A stretch of 64,000 bases of DNA from Nitrospirillum viridazoti CBAmc (GTDB taxonomy: Bacteria > Pseudomonadota > Alphaproteobacteria > Azospirillales > Azospirillaceae). The stretch lies in NCBI RefSeq assembly GCF_000730165.1, contig NZ_CP022110.1, positions 1,123,501 to 1,187,500 of the forward strand, read 5' to 3'. This document shows positions 17,649-26,456 of this stretch, piece by piece. A program made the translations under genes and the position numbers. How positions within the stretch are numbered: position 1 is the stretch's first letter; every line of letters begins with the position of its first letter. The notes under the pieces were generated by a model. The model did no database searches. It was not told the DNA's origin and saw only the letters and a program-made list of their open reading frames with translations.

Positions 17649-18083
17649 ATGGATGACGTGACGGTGATCGGCAAGGAGGCGCTTCGAAGTGCTCATACGA
17701 GCGCTTCGGAGTTGCACGGCGAAGTTTTGAGCGGGCCGGAGCGTCGGCGGCGCTGGAGTACCGAAGAGAAGCTGCGGGTTCTGGCGCAGAGCGTGGCGCC
17801 GGGGTCGTCGCCGAGCCTGACGTGCCGCATGCACGGTATCAGCACCGGTCAGCTATCGACGTGGCGCAAGCAGTTCCGGTCGGGTGAGCTGACGGGGTTC
17901 GTGCCGGTCTCGGTTGTTGCCGATGCGGCGTTGCCCGCACCGGCTGTCGTACCTGAAGTGGCGGAGCAGACGCCCGTTGCCGTCGGCGTGGTCGAGGTCG
18001 AGCTGCCGACCGGCGTGCGCCTGCGGATCACCGGCGATGTCGGTGAGGCGGCCTTGCGCCGGGTTTTGGCGGCATTGTCGTGA
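17649..18083 (+). CDS. tnpA: IS66 accessory protein TnpA (helix-turn-helix)
   Basis: This 144-residue protein has the TnpA region RRRRWSTEEKLRVLAQSVAPG followed by a helix-turn-helix SLTCRMHGISTGQLSTWRKQF (about residues 30-72), and a C-terminal beta segment VEVELPTGVRLRITGDV. It is needed with TnpB and TnpC for IS66 movement. It begins at ATG 17649 inside the element; the stop overlaps the GTG start of tnpB by four bases. Confidence 0.93.
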   Translation: MDDVTVIGKEALRSAHTSASELHGEVLSGPERRRRWSTEEKLRVLAQSVAPGSSPSLTCRMHGISTGQLSTWRKQFRSGELTGFVPVSVVADAALPAPAVVPEVAEQTPVAVGVVEVELPTGVRLRITGDVGEAALRRVLAALS

Positions 18084-18427
18084 TCGGCCTTCCGGGCAAT
18101 GTCCGCCTCTACCTGGCGTGCGGCGCGACCGACATGCGCCGTGGGTTCGACAGCCTGGCCGCTCAGGTGCAGACGATGCTGAGGCTTGATCCCCACGACG
18201 GCGCGCTTTACGCCTTCCGGGGGCGGCGGGGTGACCTGATCAAGATTTTATGGTGGGACGGCCAGGGCCTCTGCCTGTTCTCCAAGCGGCTGGAGCGTGG
18301 CCGGTTCGTCTGGCCACAGGCCCGGGAGGGCTCGGTCGCGCTTACCGCCGCCCAGGTTTCCATGCTGCTGGAAGGGATCGATTGGCGGACGCCGGTGCGA
18401 ACCTGGCAGCCGGACGCGGCCTGCTGA
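18080..18427 (+). CDS. tnpB: IS66 Orf2-type accessory protein TnpB
   Basis: This 115-residue protein shows the family's hallmark CGATDMRRGFDSLAAQVQ (about residues 11-28), FRGRRGDLIKILWWDGQGLCLFSKRLERG (about 48-76) and a WRTP ending. It begins with GTG overlapping the tnpA stop. The exact role in transposition is not known. Confidence 0.95.
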   Translation: MIGLPGNVRLYLACGATDMRRGFDSLAAQVQTMLRLDPHDGALYAFRGRRGDLIKILWWDGQGLCLFSKRLERGRFVWPQAREGSVALTAAQVSMLLEGIDWRTPVRTWQPDAAC

Positions 18428-18523
18428 GCGCGCTCGGTCCCGTGCGGCCCCCGGCGCGTCATAGTGACTCGGATGCTGTCCACCACGCTGCCGACGGCGG
18501 CGTTTTCGGGTAGAATCCGCCCC

Positions 18524-20119
18524 ATGACCGCCGCCGCCGCAGAGATCGCCGAGCTCCGTGCCCGGCTCGCCGAACGCGAGGCCGAACTGGCCACGGCGCG
18601 GGCGGAACTGACTGGCGCGCGCCTCCTGATCGAGCAGTACAAGGCCCAACTGGCCAAGCTCCGCCGGATGCAGTTCGGCCGCTCATCGGAGAAGCTCGAC
18701 CGGCAGATCGCGCAACTGGAACTGATGCTGGAAGACCTGGAGGAAGGCGAAGCCGCCCGGACGGCGCCGTCGCTGGATGCCGGGAACGCGGCCCCGGAAC
18801 GGCGCCAGCGGGACCAGCGCCATCCGGTGCGCCATCCCTTGCCGGAGCATCTGCCGCGGGAGGAGGTCGTCCATTCCCCCGGTGACGTCTGCCCCGGCTG
18901 CGGCGGCACGCATTTCTCCAAGCTGGGCGAGGACGTGACCGAGGTGCTGGAGAAGATCCCGGCCCGCCTCAAGGTGATCCGCCACATCCGGCCGAAGCTC
19001 TCCTGCCGGGCGTGCGAGGTCATCCTCCAGGCGCCTGCCCCAGACCTGCCGGTGGAGAAGGGCCGCCCCGGGCCCGGCCTGCTGGCCAATGTCGTGGTGT
19101 CGAAGTACCTGGACGGGCTGCCGCTCTACCGGCAGTCGGCGATCCTGGCGCGCGAGGGCATCGCGATCGAGCGCGCGACCTTGGCCGATTGGGTCGGCCA
19201 TGCCGCCTGGTGGGTGGCCCCCCTGGCCGGTCTGATCGGTGCCCATGTAATGGCGGCGCCAGTCATCCACACCGACGACACGCCGATCAAGGTGCTGGCC
19301 CCCGGCAACGGCCAGACCCGGCTCGGTCGGCTTTGGACCTACCTGGTCGATGAGCGGCCCTGGTGCGGGGAGCGTGCGCCAGCGGCGTTCTATCGTTTCA
19401 GCCCGGATCGCAAGGGCGAACGGCCCCGTGAGCATCTCTCCGGGTTCAGCGGGGTGATCCAGGCGGACGCCTATACGGGTTATGAGGCACTGACCCGGCC
19501 ATCGAGCCTGGTCCAGCCCGGCATCATCCCATCGGGCATCGTTCATGCTGCCTGCTGGGCGCATGCGCGGCGGCATCTCTACGACCAGTACGAGAAGACC
19601 AGGTCACCCATCGCCGAGGAGGCCTTGCGCCGGATCGGGCGGCTCTACGAGGTCGAGGCCGCGATCACCGGCCTGTCGGCTGAACAGCGCCGGGACGCCC
19701 GGCGGCAACTCGCCGTTCCCATCCTCGACGACCTCAAGCCATGGCTGGAGGCGCAGCAACGGCGCCTGTCGGCCAAGAACACGCTGGGCAAGGCGATCGG
19801 GTATGCGCTGAACCGCTGGGAGGCGCTCACCCTCTATGTCGCCGATGGCCGTATCGCCATCGACAACAACCCCGCCGAACGCTCCCTGCGCGGCATCGCA
19901 ATCACCAGGAAGAACTTCCTGTTCCTGGGCTCCGAGGCGGGCGGCGACCGGGCGGCACTCCTCTACTCCGTCCTGGAGACGGCGAAGCTGAACGGGCTCG
20001 ACCCCGAGGCCTATCTGGCGGATGTCCTGGACCGCATGGCCAAGGGGCATCCGATCAACCGGCTGGCCGAACTTCTGCCCTGGAACTGGATGCGCCGGGC
20101 TGACAAACTCGCGGCATGA
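18524..20119 (+). CDS. tnpC: IS66 transposase TnpC (DDE type)
   Basis: This 531-residue transposase starts with a leucine-rich coiled coil (residues 1-60), then a zinc-finger-like region with CPGCGGTHF (about 125-133) and CRAC, a helix-turn-helix, and a DDE domain with the first Asp in VIHTDDTPIKVL (about 249). IDNNPAERSLRGIAITRKNFLF (about 448-469) is the usual segment around the Glu. It is full length with no frameshift. The DDE chemistry predicts cut-and-paste or copy-out movement of the element. Confidence 0.95.
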   Translation: MTAAAAEIAELRARLAEREAELATARAELTGARLLIEQYKAQLAKLRRMQFGRSSEKLDRQIAQLELMLEDLEEGEAARTAPSLDAGNAAPERRQRDQRHPVRHPLPEHLPREEVVHSPGDVCPGCGGTHFSKLGEDVTEVLEKIPARLKVIRHIRPKLSCRACEVILQAPAPDLPVEKGRPGPGLLANVVVSKYLDGLPLYRQSAILAREGIAIERATLADWVGHAAWWVAPLAGLIGAHVMAAPVIHTDDTPIKVLAPGNGQTRLGRLWTYLVDERPWCGERAPAAFYRFSPDRKGERPREHLSGFSGVIQADAYTGYEALTRPSSLVQPGIIPSGIVHAACWAHARRHLYDQYEKTRSPIAEEALRRIGRLYEVEAAITGLSAEQRRDARRQLAVPILDDLKPWLEAQQRRLSAKNTLGKAIGYALNRWEALTLYVADGRIAIDNNPAERSLRGIAITRKNFLFLGSEAGGDRAALLYSVLETAKLNGLDPEAYLADVLDRMAKGHPINRLAELLPWNWMRRADKLAA

Positions 20120-20721
20120 CCGCCGACACCCTTGCCATCCTGCGCATCGAACTGCTCCATACCGAACCCCTGGTCTGGCGCCGCGTTGCCGTGCGCGGCA
20201 CCACCAGCCTCGCGGCGCTCCACAAGATCATCCAGGCCGCCATGGGCTGGCTCGACTACCATCTGTGGGAGTTCGAGGTCGAGGGGGCCACCTACGGCCT
20301 TCCCGATCCCGATGGCATGGACTGGGGGCGCACTATCAAGCGCGCCAGCACGATCAAGCTACAAAAGTTGCTCGATGCCGGTGTCGAGACGTTCGGCTAC
20401 GTCTACGACATGGGCGACAACTGGGAACACCAGATCATCATCGAGCGCGTCGAGGCCGCTCAGCCGGACCAGCCCTATCCCCAGTTCCTTGGTGGCGAGC
20501 GGCGCTGCCCGCCCGAGGATTGCGGCGGAGTTCCCGGCTACTACGACTTCCTCGATGACATCGCCGGGCCCGACAAGGGCAGAGGCAGCAAAAAGAAGAA
20601 GGAAGCCCTCGACTGGTACGGCGGCCCCTACGACCCCGACGATATCGATGAAGAGCAGATCCGCATTACTCTTAAGCGGATCGCCAGCGCTTCAAGAATG
20701 AAGAAGGCCGTCAACCCTTGA
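20116..20721 (+). CDS. Plasmid pRiA4b ORF-3 family protein (IS66 cargo)
   Basis: This 201-residue protein begins with ILRIELLHTEPLVWRRVAVRG and continues with LDYHLWEFEVEGATYG, YVYDMGDNWEHQIIIERV and CPPEDCGGVPGYYDFLD, all typical of the pRiA4b ORF-3 family. This family often rides as an extra gene of IS66 elements; its function is not known. The ATG overlaps the tnpC stop by four bases and the gene ends 27 bp before the right inverted end. Confidence 0.92.
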   Translation: MTADTLAILRIELLHTEPLVWRRVAVRGTTSLAALHKIIQAAMGWLDYHLWEFEVEGATYGLPDPDGMDWGRTIKRASTIKLQKLLDAGVETFGYVYDMGDNWEHQIIIERVEAAQPDQPYPQFLGGERRCPPEDCGGVPGYYDFLDDIAGPDKGRGSKKKKEALDWYGGPYDPDDIDEEQIRITLKRIASASRMKKAVNP

Positions 20722-20748
20722 ACTGCTCGCCGATCCGCTGACGCTTAC

Positions 20749-20756
20749 GGTTGATC
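20749..20756. repeat. Right 8-bp target site duplication of the IS66 element
   Basis: GGTTGATC repeats the 8 bases before the left end of the element. Read on the minus strand, the bases just beyond it (AAGGATCAACC) hold the AAGGA ribosome binding site that used to serve the gene now at 17155-17562. Confidence 0.95.
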
Positions 20757-20845
20757 CTTGTGGGGCGGTATCAAAAGCCGCCGTTGTTTGTCGGTTGAAA
20801 GGGCGGGCCGCTGAGGATGGCGCCCTGCAAGGCGCCCGCTCATCC

Positions 20846-21097
20846 TTACGGCTTGGTTCCGGCCCCGGTGGGAAACGCGACACTTGCCACAAGGTCGTGC
20901 GATGGCTGCGCCGGGGTGTCCGTTTTTGCGGAGATTGGGAGCTCATGGGATCCACCCGGAAAGGCGAGCTGGCGTGTCGCGGCGACCAGCCAGGCGTCGT
21001 GGATCAGTCTCCCGCGGCGGTTCCAGGGAATGCCCGTCGTATTGCTGGCTTCATAAAGTTTCTCAGCCAGGGCGTGAGCTTCCTTGGTGTCCGCCAT
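20846..21097 (-). CDS. Small hypothetical protein
   Basis: This 83-residue protein starts at ATG 21097 after TAGGAGA with good spacing. It opens with a helical stretch (DTKEAHALAEKLYEASNTTG), then IPWNRRGRLIHDAWLVAATRQLAF, and ends in a loose Pro/Thr-rich tail. I do not recognise it. It lies just upstream of where the IS66-interrupted gene once began, on the same strand, so the two were probably neighbours in one transcript. Confidence 0.55.
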   Translation of the reverse strand: MADTKEAHALAEKLYEASNTTGIPWNRRGRLIHDAWLVAATRQLAFPGGSHELPISAKTDTPAQPSHDLVASVAFPTGAGTKP

Positions 21098-21191
21098 GCG
21101 CGTCTCCTACGTCGGCTGCCCGGCCGACAGCGGGCGGCCTTGAAAAAGGCCGGCGGTTAGGCGCGTCGAATATTTTCGTAGACGTCGGTGG

Positions 21192-21407
21192 TCAGCCAGG
21201 TTTGGCCTTCTTCCATGCTGGCAGCTGCGGTCTGCCGCCGTTGGACCGGTAAGGGGAGGGCGGAGCCGCCAGGCAATCGAAAATCCGCCGCCGCGCTTCT
21301 TCCGATAAATCGGACTCCTTCAGGTGCCGAACCGCCGGAGGCTGGGGTGCTTCGGATAAGGGTGCTACGGCGTCGTTGCTATTCTTGGACGGATCAGTCT
21401 CGCTCAT
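21192..21407 (-). CDS. Small hypothetical protein
   Basis: This 71-residue protein has an acidic, flexible N-terminus (MSETDPSKNSNDAV) and a helix HLKESDLSEEARRRIFDCLA followed by a basic proline-rich end (SNGGRPQLPAWKKAKPG). The ribosome binding site is weak. It lies between two other small minus-strand genes. I do not recognise a family. Confidence 0.5.
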   Translation of the reverse strand: MSETDPSKNSNDAVAPLSEAPQPPAVRHLKESDLSEEARRRIFDCLAAPPSPYRSNGGRPQLPAWKKAKPG

Positions 21408-21460
21408 GGTGTCACCCAATGGCTCAGGGGAACGGAGTGATCGGGAATGGCGCGGGAGGT

Positions 21461-21748
21461 TCAGGATTTTTTCCGACCGGCTTTGGAGTGTGCTTCCTTA
21501 ATGATCGGCATTGGCGTCATGGCGGCCGGTGGCCGTTCCGACGCGCCGACGGTCCCCGCCGCGTTCAACTGACTTTCGCGGACCACCCTTTCCTGGCCAC
21601 CCAGGTCGACCCTGATGCGATACAGCGGTTCCCCGCCTTCGACCGGCAGTAGGCGCGTGATGCTGACGGGGGTGCTGGCAGGGCGTTTTTCGGCCACGGC
21701 TGGCCGCATGAACGCGTTCTGGCCGACTTTAAACTTGTGCGAAAGCAT
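21461..21748 (-). CDS. Small basic hypothetical protein, paralogue of the 17155-17562 protein
   Basis: This 95-residue protein starts at ATG 21748 after GGAGATCTGA. It has the same layout as the protein on the other side of IS66: F-x-VGQ near the start, SITRLLPVEGGEPLYRIRVD (about 29-48), then ERVVRESQL and a basic tail ending KAGRKKS. The shared YRIR and R-V-x-x-S-x-L positions suggest one beta-barrel-like fold. The function is unknown; the basic tail hints at nucleic-acid or membrane contact, which is inference. Confidence 0.65.
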   Translation of the reverse strand: MLSHKFKVGQNAFMRPAVAEKRPASTPVSITRLLPVEGGEPLYRIRVDLGGQERVVRESQLNAAGTVGASERPPAAMTPMPIIKEAHSKAGRKKS

Positions 21749-21902
21749 TCAGATCTCCGAAGGGGGCGGCACGCCCGTTGGCCGTTGTGTCGCGCGGCGA
21801 AATGAGAGGGGAACGCGTTTAACCGGCGACGCGCTCCGCTCCAGGCATTTGTTTAACGAGCGGATGCGCGCTCCAAGGCAATTGGCTTTTGCGCGATCCG
21901 CT

Positions 21903-22589
21903 CTACGAGGGGCCGGGGCGGAATTCGACCAACATCGCCAGGTAATGGCAGCCTGCGGCCACCAGCACCATGAGGTGCCAGACCACGTTGTGATACCGCA
22001 GTCGCTCCAGCAGGTACGCCCCGACGCCCACCGTGTAAATCAACGCGCCGAGGCCGATCAGCGCGCCCGTGTCGGGCTGAAGCCGCCCCGATAGGATGGG
22101 AATGAGCGGCAGGCCGATCCAGCCGAGGCACAGATACAGAGCCAGGCCCAGCCGTTCGTACCGGCGGGGTGCTGAAAGTTTCAAGGTGATGCCGGCCGCG
22201 GCGATCATCCAGACCACGGCCAGGGCGACCGTAGGGCGCGCGATGGCATGCGCGGCCGGAAGACGCAATAGCAGGGGTGTATAGGTGCCGGCGATGGCGA
22301 GGAAGATGCCGGCGTGGTCCAACCGCCGCAGCCATTCCCTATGGCGGCGGTGCCGGTTCAAATTGTAAGCGGCGGAAGAGGCCAGCATGGCCGCCATGGC
22401 GACCGCGTAGGCGGCCAGACCCAAGGCGTCCGCCATGGGACCGGATGGTGCTCGCGACGCGAGAAGCCAGACGCCACCGACCAGAGCGGCGGTGACGCCG
22501 GCGGCATGCACGGTGGCATCGGCCTTGTATTCCCAACCGGTGTAGCGCGGGACGGAGTTGCTGCCCTTCCGTAAGACGGCGGTGGTCAT
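21903..22589 (-). CDS. Hemolysin III / PAQR-family membrane protein
   Basis: This 228-residue integral membrane protein has about seven hydrophobic helices. It shows the family signatures WEYKADATVHAAGVTAALVGG at the start, SSAAYNLNRHRRHREWLRRLDHAGIFLAIAGTYTPLLL in the middle (His and Asp of the PAQR metal site) and HNVVWHLMVLVAAGCHYLAM at the end (two His). Bacterial members are called hemolysin III but their role is uncertain. The ATG at 22589 follows AGGAG. Confidence 0.9.
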   Translation of the reverse strand: MTTAVLRKGSNSVPRYTGWEYKADATVHAAGVTAALVGGVWLLASRAPSGPMADALGLAAYAVAMAAMLASSAAYNLNRHRRHREWLRRLDHAGIFLAIAGTYTPLLLRLPAAHAIARPTVALAVVWMIAAAGITLKLSAPRRYERLGLALYLCLGWIGLPLIPILSGRLQPDTGALIGLGALIYTVGVGAYLLERLRYHNVVWHLMVLVAAGCHYLAMLVEFRPGPS

Positions 22590-22803
22590 CACGTTCGCTC
22601 CTGTCCGGTCAAGGCCGTGTCACGGCTCCTGAAGCTGTGTTTCACGCCCTCTGTTCCTGTCCGCTGGCGGTGCTGCGGATCCGGTTCAGAAGCCCCAGCC
22701 CCTGCAATGGCATCAGGGAACCACTTCGTAGCGCCCATCGCCGGCGTGCTGTCAGCGGCGGCAAGGGGACCTGCCGCCACTCTTGAACGCCTTTATGGAA
22801 AGC

Positions 22804-23013
22804 TTACGCGACGCGCAGGTTTTCAGCGGAGGGCTTGCCCTTACGGGGGTCGTTGACGGCGTCGAAGATCACTTTCTGGCCTTCGGCCAAGTTGCCGATG
22901 CCGGAGCGCTCCACGGCAGAAATATGAACGAAAACATCGGCGGAACCGTCGTCCGGCTGGATAAAGCCGAAGCCCTTGGTGCTGTTAAACCACTTGACGG
23001 TGCCAGTGGCCAT
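22804..23013 (-). CDS. Cold-shock protein (CspA family)
   Basis: This 69-residue OB-fold protein has both RNA-binding motifs: [10 protein letters not shown] (RNP1, about residues 13-22) and [10 protein letters not shown] (RNP2, about 26-35). It begins [16 protein letters not shown] after GGGAGATCCGCCC. It binds single-stranded nucleic acid in the cytoplasm. It is monocistronic as far as can be seen, with a long upstream gap that may carry the usual long leader. Confidence 0.95.
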   Translation of the reverse strand: MATGTVKWFNSTKGFGFIQPDDGSADVFVHISAVERSGIGNLAEGQKVIFDAVNDPRKGKPSAENLRVA

Positions 23014-23447
23014 GGGCGGATCTCCCGGGGTTGTCCCAATCGCAATTGCCTGGCGCGATGGTGCGGCACGGGCATCAAAAATCACGACGGGGAAAACGGC
23101 CGGCATCAGCCGGTCAATAGCCCAGAAGCAAAATCGACCTGATTAACATGGGCGCCAATCGATGGCATTGCAAGTCCTGATTTCTCGCAACCGCTGTCGA
23201 GTTTTAGCAGATCGGCTGATTTTCCACAGCAGATCTTTGCCCAGCCACAGGAGCTTCATAGGTGGATACCCGAATGGTAAGGGCGCGTCCCGGCGGGAAT
23301 ATTTCAGATTTACTGCGCCGCCACCTTTCAGATTCGCTGCGTAAGGACGTTCACGGGAAATTGCGTGGCGGTCATCGCCATGTCGTGAGTCATGCCGCCA
23401 AGGTTTGGTTGTCGGCGGCCGCATAGCAGCGCGCCTTGGGACGACGC
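23014..23447. other. Boundary gap between the cold-shock gene and the nif island, no gene seen
   Basis: No gene is supported here. A minus-strand open frame in 23143-23424 has no ribosome binding site and no protein-like composition. The stretch probably holds the leader and promoter of the cold-shock gene (minus strand) and the 3' end of the first nif-island operon. I see no clear terminator hairpin. Confidence 0.4.
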
Positions 23448-24278
23448 TCAGCGGACCGGTACTGGGCGGAACGGCTGCCTGGCCTTGTGCATGGTCAGCG
23501 CCGTTCCCACGGCCTGGGCTATGGCGTGGGCGCGGTCGTCGACGCCGGCCCAGACGGCGCCCCGGACACGGGGATCGATCTCCAGCAGCTTGACGCGGGC
23601 CGGCACCTCCGTTCCGTCCCGCACCACGCCGCGCAGGATGCCGTCAAAAGGGGCCTGGACGGCGGCGGCGCCCAGATAGCCGATGACATAGTCCTTGAAG
23701 ACGCGGGAGCCGATCTCCATCGCCGTGTGCCAACGGCCGGGGAAGGCGGAATAGGCGAAGCGTTCCGCCCCCCGGTTACCCAGGGGACGGACGATGCCGT
23801 CCGCGGGTTCCGTTGCACCCTCGCGCACCAGGGCGCCCTGCTTGCCGGGCTTGGTCTCGATGGCGAAGTCGCAATTCTCGCCGGCGGTGAAGCCGGGGCC
23901 GAGGCCGACGGTGACCTTGGCCAGGCGGCGCAGGTCGGGGGTGGTGCTGTATTTCTGCAGCCGGGCATCGACCAGCAGATCCAGCGTTCGGATGACGATC
24001 AAGTCCAGCAAGCCCAGTTCGGTGATGACCACGCCCTGGCGGCGGGCCAGGGCCGCCGCCGCGGCCATGCCATCGTCCACCCGTTCCGCGGCGATGCCCG
24101 CCAGGGTCACCGGATCGTCGAACAGCGCGTCGTGGAAGGCCATCTTGCGGCGGATGACGGGGGGCGACGGGTCATGGGACATGACCACGCCGTAACCCTG
24201 CTGGTGAAGCCGGATCGCCACGGCGGAGGCGATCTCATTGGTGCCCAGGATGATGGCGTAGGGCGCACGATGGGTCAT
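23448..24278 (-). CDS. YqeB/EF2563-like molybdenum hydroxylase accessory protein
   Basis: This 276-residue protein resembles the accessory proteins of selenium-dependent molybdenum hydroxylases: IILGTNEIASAVAIRLHQQGYGV (about 9-31) is a Rossmann-like start, then LLVDARLQKYST and LGPGFTAGENCDFAIETKPGK. The family is thought to act in Mo-enzyme or Mo-cofactor maturation. It is the last gene of a three-gene set (receiver-like gene, nifO, this gene) joined by overlapping stop/start codons and divergent from nifH. A role in molybdenum supply for nitrogenase is inference. Confidence 0.75.
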   Translation of the reverse strand: MTHRAPYAIILGTNEIASAVAIRLHQQGYGVVMSHDPSPPVIRRKMAFHDALFDDPVTLAGIAAERVDDGMAAAAALARRQGVVITELGLLDLIVIRTLDLLVDARLQKYSTTPDLRRLAKVTVGLGPGFTAGENCDFAIETKPGKQGALVREGATEPADGIVRPLGNRGAERFAYSAFPGRWHTAMEIGSRVFKDYVIGYLGAAAVQAPFDGILRGVVRDGTEVPARVKLLEIDPRVRGAVWAGVDDRAHAIAQAVGTALTMHKARQPFRPVPVR

Positions 24279-24703
24279 CACGGCGTTCCAGTGCTCTTGG
24301 GGGTGGGGCAGGGGTGGTGCGGGTGGGAGCAGCCGGTGGCGACGGCCTCCAAGTCGACCGTCAGGCCCAACCGGTCGCGCAAGCTTTCGAACCCGGCATG
24401 GCGCTGGCCGTCCACCTCCGCCAGCGGCCGGCGGATCAGCAGCGGATCGGCCAGCATGAGGCTCAGGGCGGTTGCCGCGTCCAGGGCGGACGGATCGACG
24501 GTTCCCGCCTTCACGGCGGGTGCCGCCGGGTTGAACCAGGTGGCGACGGGCGCGTGGCCGAAAAAGCCGCGCAGCCGTTCCGCCGTCCAGGGCTCGGCCA
24601 GCAGGTTGCGGACCAGCACCGTATGCCCCGCCGCCTCAAGCGCGCGGCGCTGGCGGGCGTTGGTGCGGCAGCCGGGCTTTTCATAGAAGAGAATGGCACT
24701 CAT
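24278..24703 (-). CDS. nifO: NifO-type nitrogenase-associated protein (ArsC fold)
   Basis: This 141-residue protein has the thioredoxin-like ArsC start ILFYEKPGCRTNARQRRALEAAG (about 4-26, with the active-site Cys), then a middle FFGHAPVATWFNPAAPAV and LLIRRPLAEVDG, where ArsC proteins have their conserved RP. It matches the nitrogenase-associated ArsC-like proteins; NifO was linked in Azotobacter to balancing molybdenum between nitrogenase and nitrate reductase. The C-terminus has an unusual SHPHHP patch. Stop and start overlap both neighbours. Confidence 0.8.
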   Translation of the reverse strand: MSAILFYEKPGCRTNARQRRALEAAGHTVLVRNLLAEPWTAERLRGFFGHAPVATWFNPAAPAVKAGTVDPSALDAATALSLMLADPLLIRRPLAEVDGQRHAGFESLRDRLGLTVDLEAVATGCSHPHHPCPTPKSTGTP

Positions 24704-25125
24704 GCCAGTTGCACCAGGGCGGCACCGCCGGCGCGGCCCAGCACGGTGTCCACCTTGCGGCGCACGTCGGCCAGGGACAGCGGCTTGACCAGTGCGCCGT
24801 GGGCGCCGGCCGCCAGAGCCTGCAGCGCCAGCGCCTCCTCCGCCTTGGCGCAGACGATCAGCACCCGCACGCCGGGGAAGGTGCGGAGCAGGTCGCCCAC
24901 CAGGCCCACGCCCCGTTCCGCTAGGAAGGCGGCGCCCAGCAGCACCACGTCGGGTTTCAGCCAGTCCACGCCCTTGGCGTAGGCCTCCTCCGGCGTCGCC
25001 AGTTCATGCGCCTCGATCTCGTCATGCAGCATGAACTGCAAGGCGGCGCGGGTGATCTCATCCTGGTCCACGACGAAAACCCGCCTTTGGTCCACGGCCT
25101 TGGCGGTCTCGACACCAATCTGCAT
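24700..25125 (-). CDS. Receiver-domain protein lacking the phospho-acceptor aspartate
   Basis: This 141-residue protein is a single CheY-like receiver: acidic pair in VVDQDE (D20, D22) and the conserved lysine K114 in ALVKPLS. The phospho-acceptor position, normally D in PDVVLLD, is glycine (G64 in KPDVVLLGAAF), so it cannot be phosphorylated in the usual way. There is no output domain. It starts at ATG 25125 after AAAGGG and is the first gene of the operon divergent from nifH, behind a sigma-54 promoter candidate. It may act as a constitutive or protein-binding regulator; partner unknown. Confidence 0.82.
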   Translation of the reverse strand: MQIGVETAKAVDQRRVFVVDQDEITRAALQFMLHDEIEAHELATPEEAYAKGVDWLKPDVVLLGAAFLAERGVGLVGDLLRTFPGVRVLIVCAKAEEALALQALAAGAHGALVKPLSLADVRRKVDTVLGRAGGAALVQLA

Positions 25126-25178
25126 GGCGCGCCCTTTCCAATAATGGGCTGCCCCGTCCCGGGCATCGGGGTGTCCAC

Positions 25179-25194
25179 AGCAATTTCCGTTCCG
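25179..25194 (-). promoter_or_regulatory. Sigma-54 promoter candidate for the receiver-nifO operon
   Basis: On the minus strand the sequence CGGAACGGAAATTGCT has GG and GC ten bases apart and the TTGCT box, close to the TGGCACG-N4-TTGCW consensus. It lies about 55 bp upstream of the start at 25125 and about 70-125 bp from the two NifA sites. Confidence 0.6.
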
Positions 25195-25260
25195 CTGGCG
25201 CTCATGCCCCGGGAAGCAGCGGGGCCGGGCTTTTCCCGGGTGGACGGGCGGCGCCGGCCT

Positions 25261-25305
25261 TGTTCCGTTTGCGACAGCCGCACACCGCCTGTCGGGTTCG
25301 GCACA
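25261..25305. promoter_or_regulatory. Two NifA upstream activator sequences between nifO operon and nifH
   Basis: Two exact TGT-N10-ACA sites are present: TGTTCCGTTTGCGACA at 25261-25276 and TGTCGGGTTCGGCACA at 25290-25305. They are 29 bp apart and lie between opposed sigma-54 promoters, so NifA bound here could serve both directions. Confidence 0.88.
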
Positions 25306-25373
25306 TCTTTGTCGGGAGCGAGGCGGCCGATGTAAATATAACAATATCAATATCTTATCATAAATCCTCCACT

Positions 25374-25389
25374 TGGCACACCGGTTGCT
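25374..25389 (+). promoter_or_regulatory. Sigma-54 promoter of nifH
   Basis: TGGCACACCGGTTGCT is a near-perfect -24/-12 element, with GG at 25375-25376 and GC at 25387-25388. It lies about 70 bp downstream of the nearer NifA site and about 160 bp before the nifH start, which leaves a leader of about 150 bases. Confidence 0.93.
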
Positions 25390-25550
25390 GAAATACCGGT
25401 CGGCTAGTGAGGGCTGAGTGCACGCCTACGCGTTGTCGAGCGATGTGCTCCTTCCCGAAATCCGCGGGCCAGCTTCTGCGAACGAGGATCGCCCCGACCT
25501 CAACCGGGGCATTGGCAATCGGCTCAACAATCGGTTCAAGGAGACCTTGA

Positions 25551-26435
<885 letters not shown>

Positions 26436-26456
26436 TCGGCGACGGCCGCCGGTGCC

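Larger units (their letters stand above)
17572..20748 (+). mobile_element. IS66-family insertion sequence, complete (about 3.18 kb)
   Basis: The element has terminal inverted repeats GTAAGCGTCAGCG at 17572-17584 and its reverse complement at 20736-20748 (13 of 13), and a perfect 8-bp target duplication. It carries the three IS66 genes tnpA, tnpB and tnpC and a fourth cargo frame of the pRiA4b ORF-3 family; consecutive frames overlap or lie close together. All frames are intact, so the element may still be active and the insertion recent. It landed between a small gene at 17155-17562 and that gene's ribosome binding site. Confidence 0.97.

Noticed and set aside
23143-23424. Minus-strand open frame upstream of the cold-shock gene
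   Set aside because: No ribosome binding site and no family-like pattern; it may overlap the cold-shock leader.
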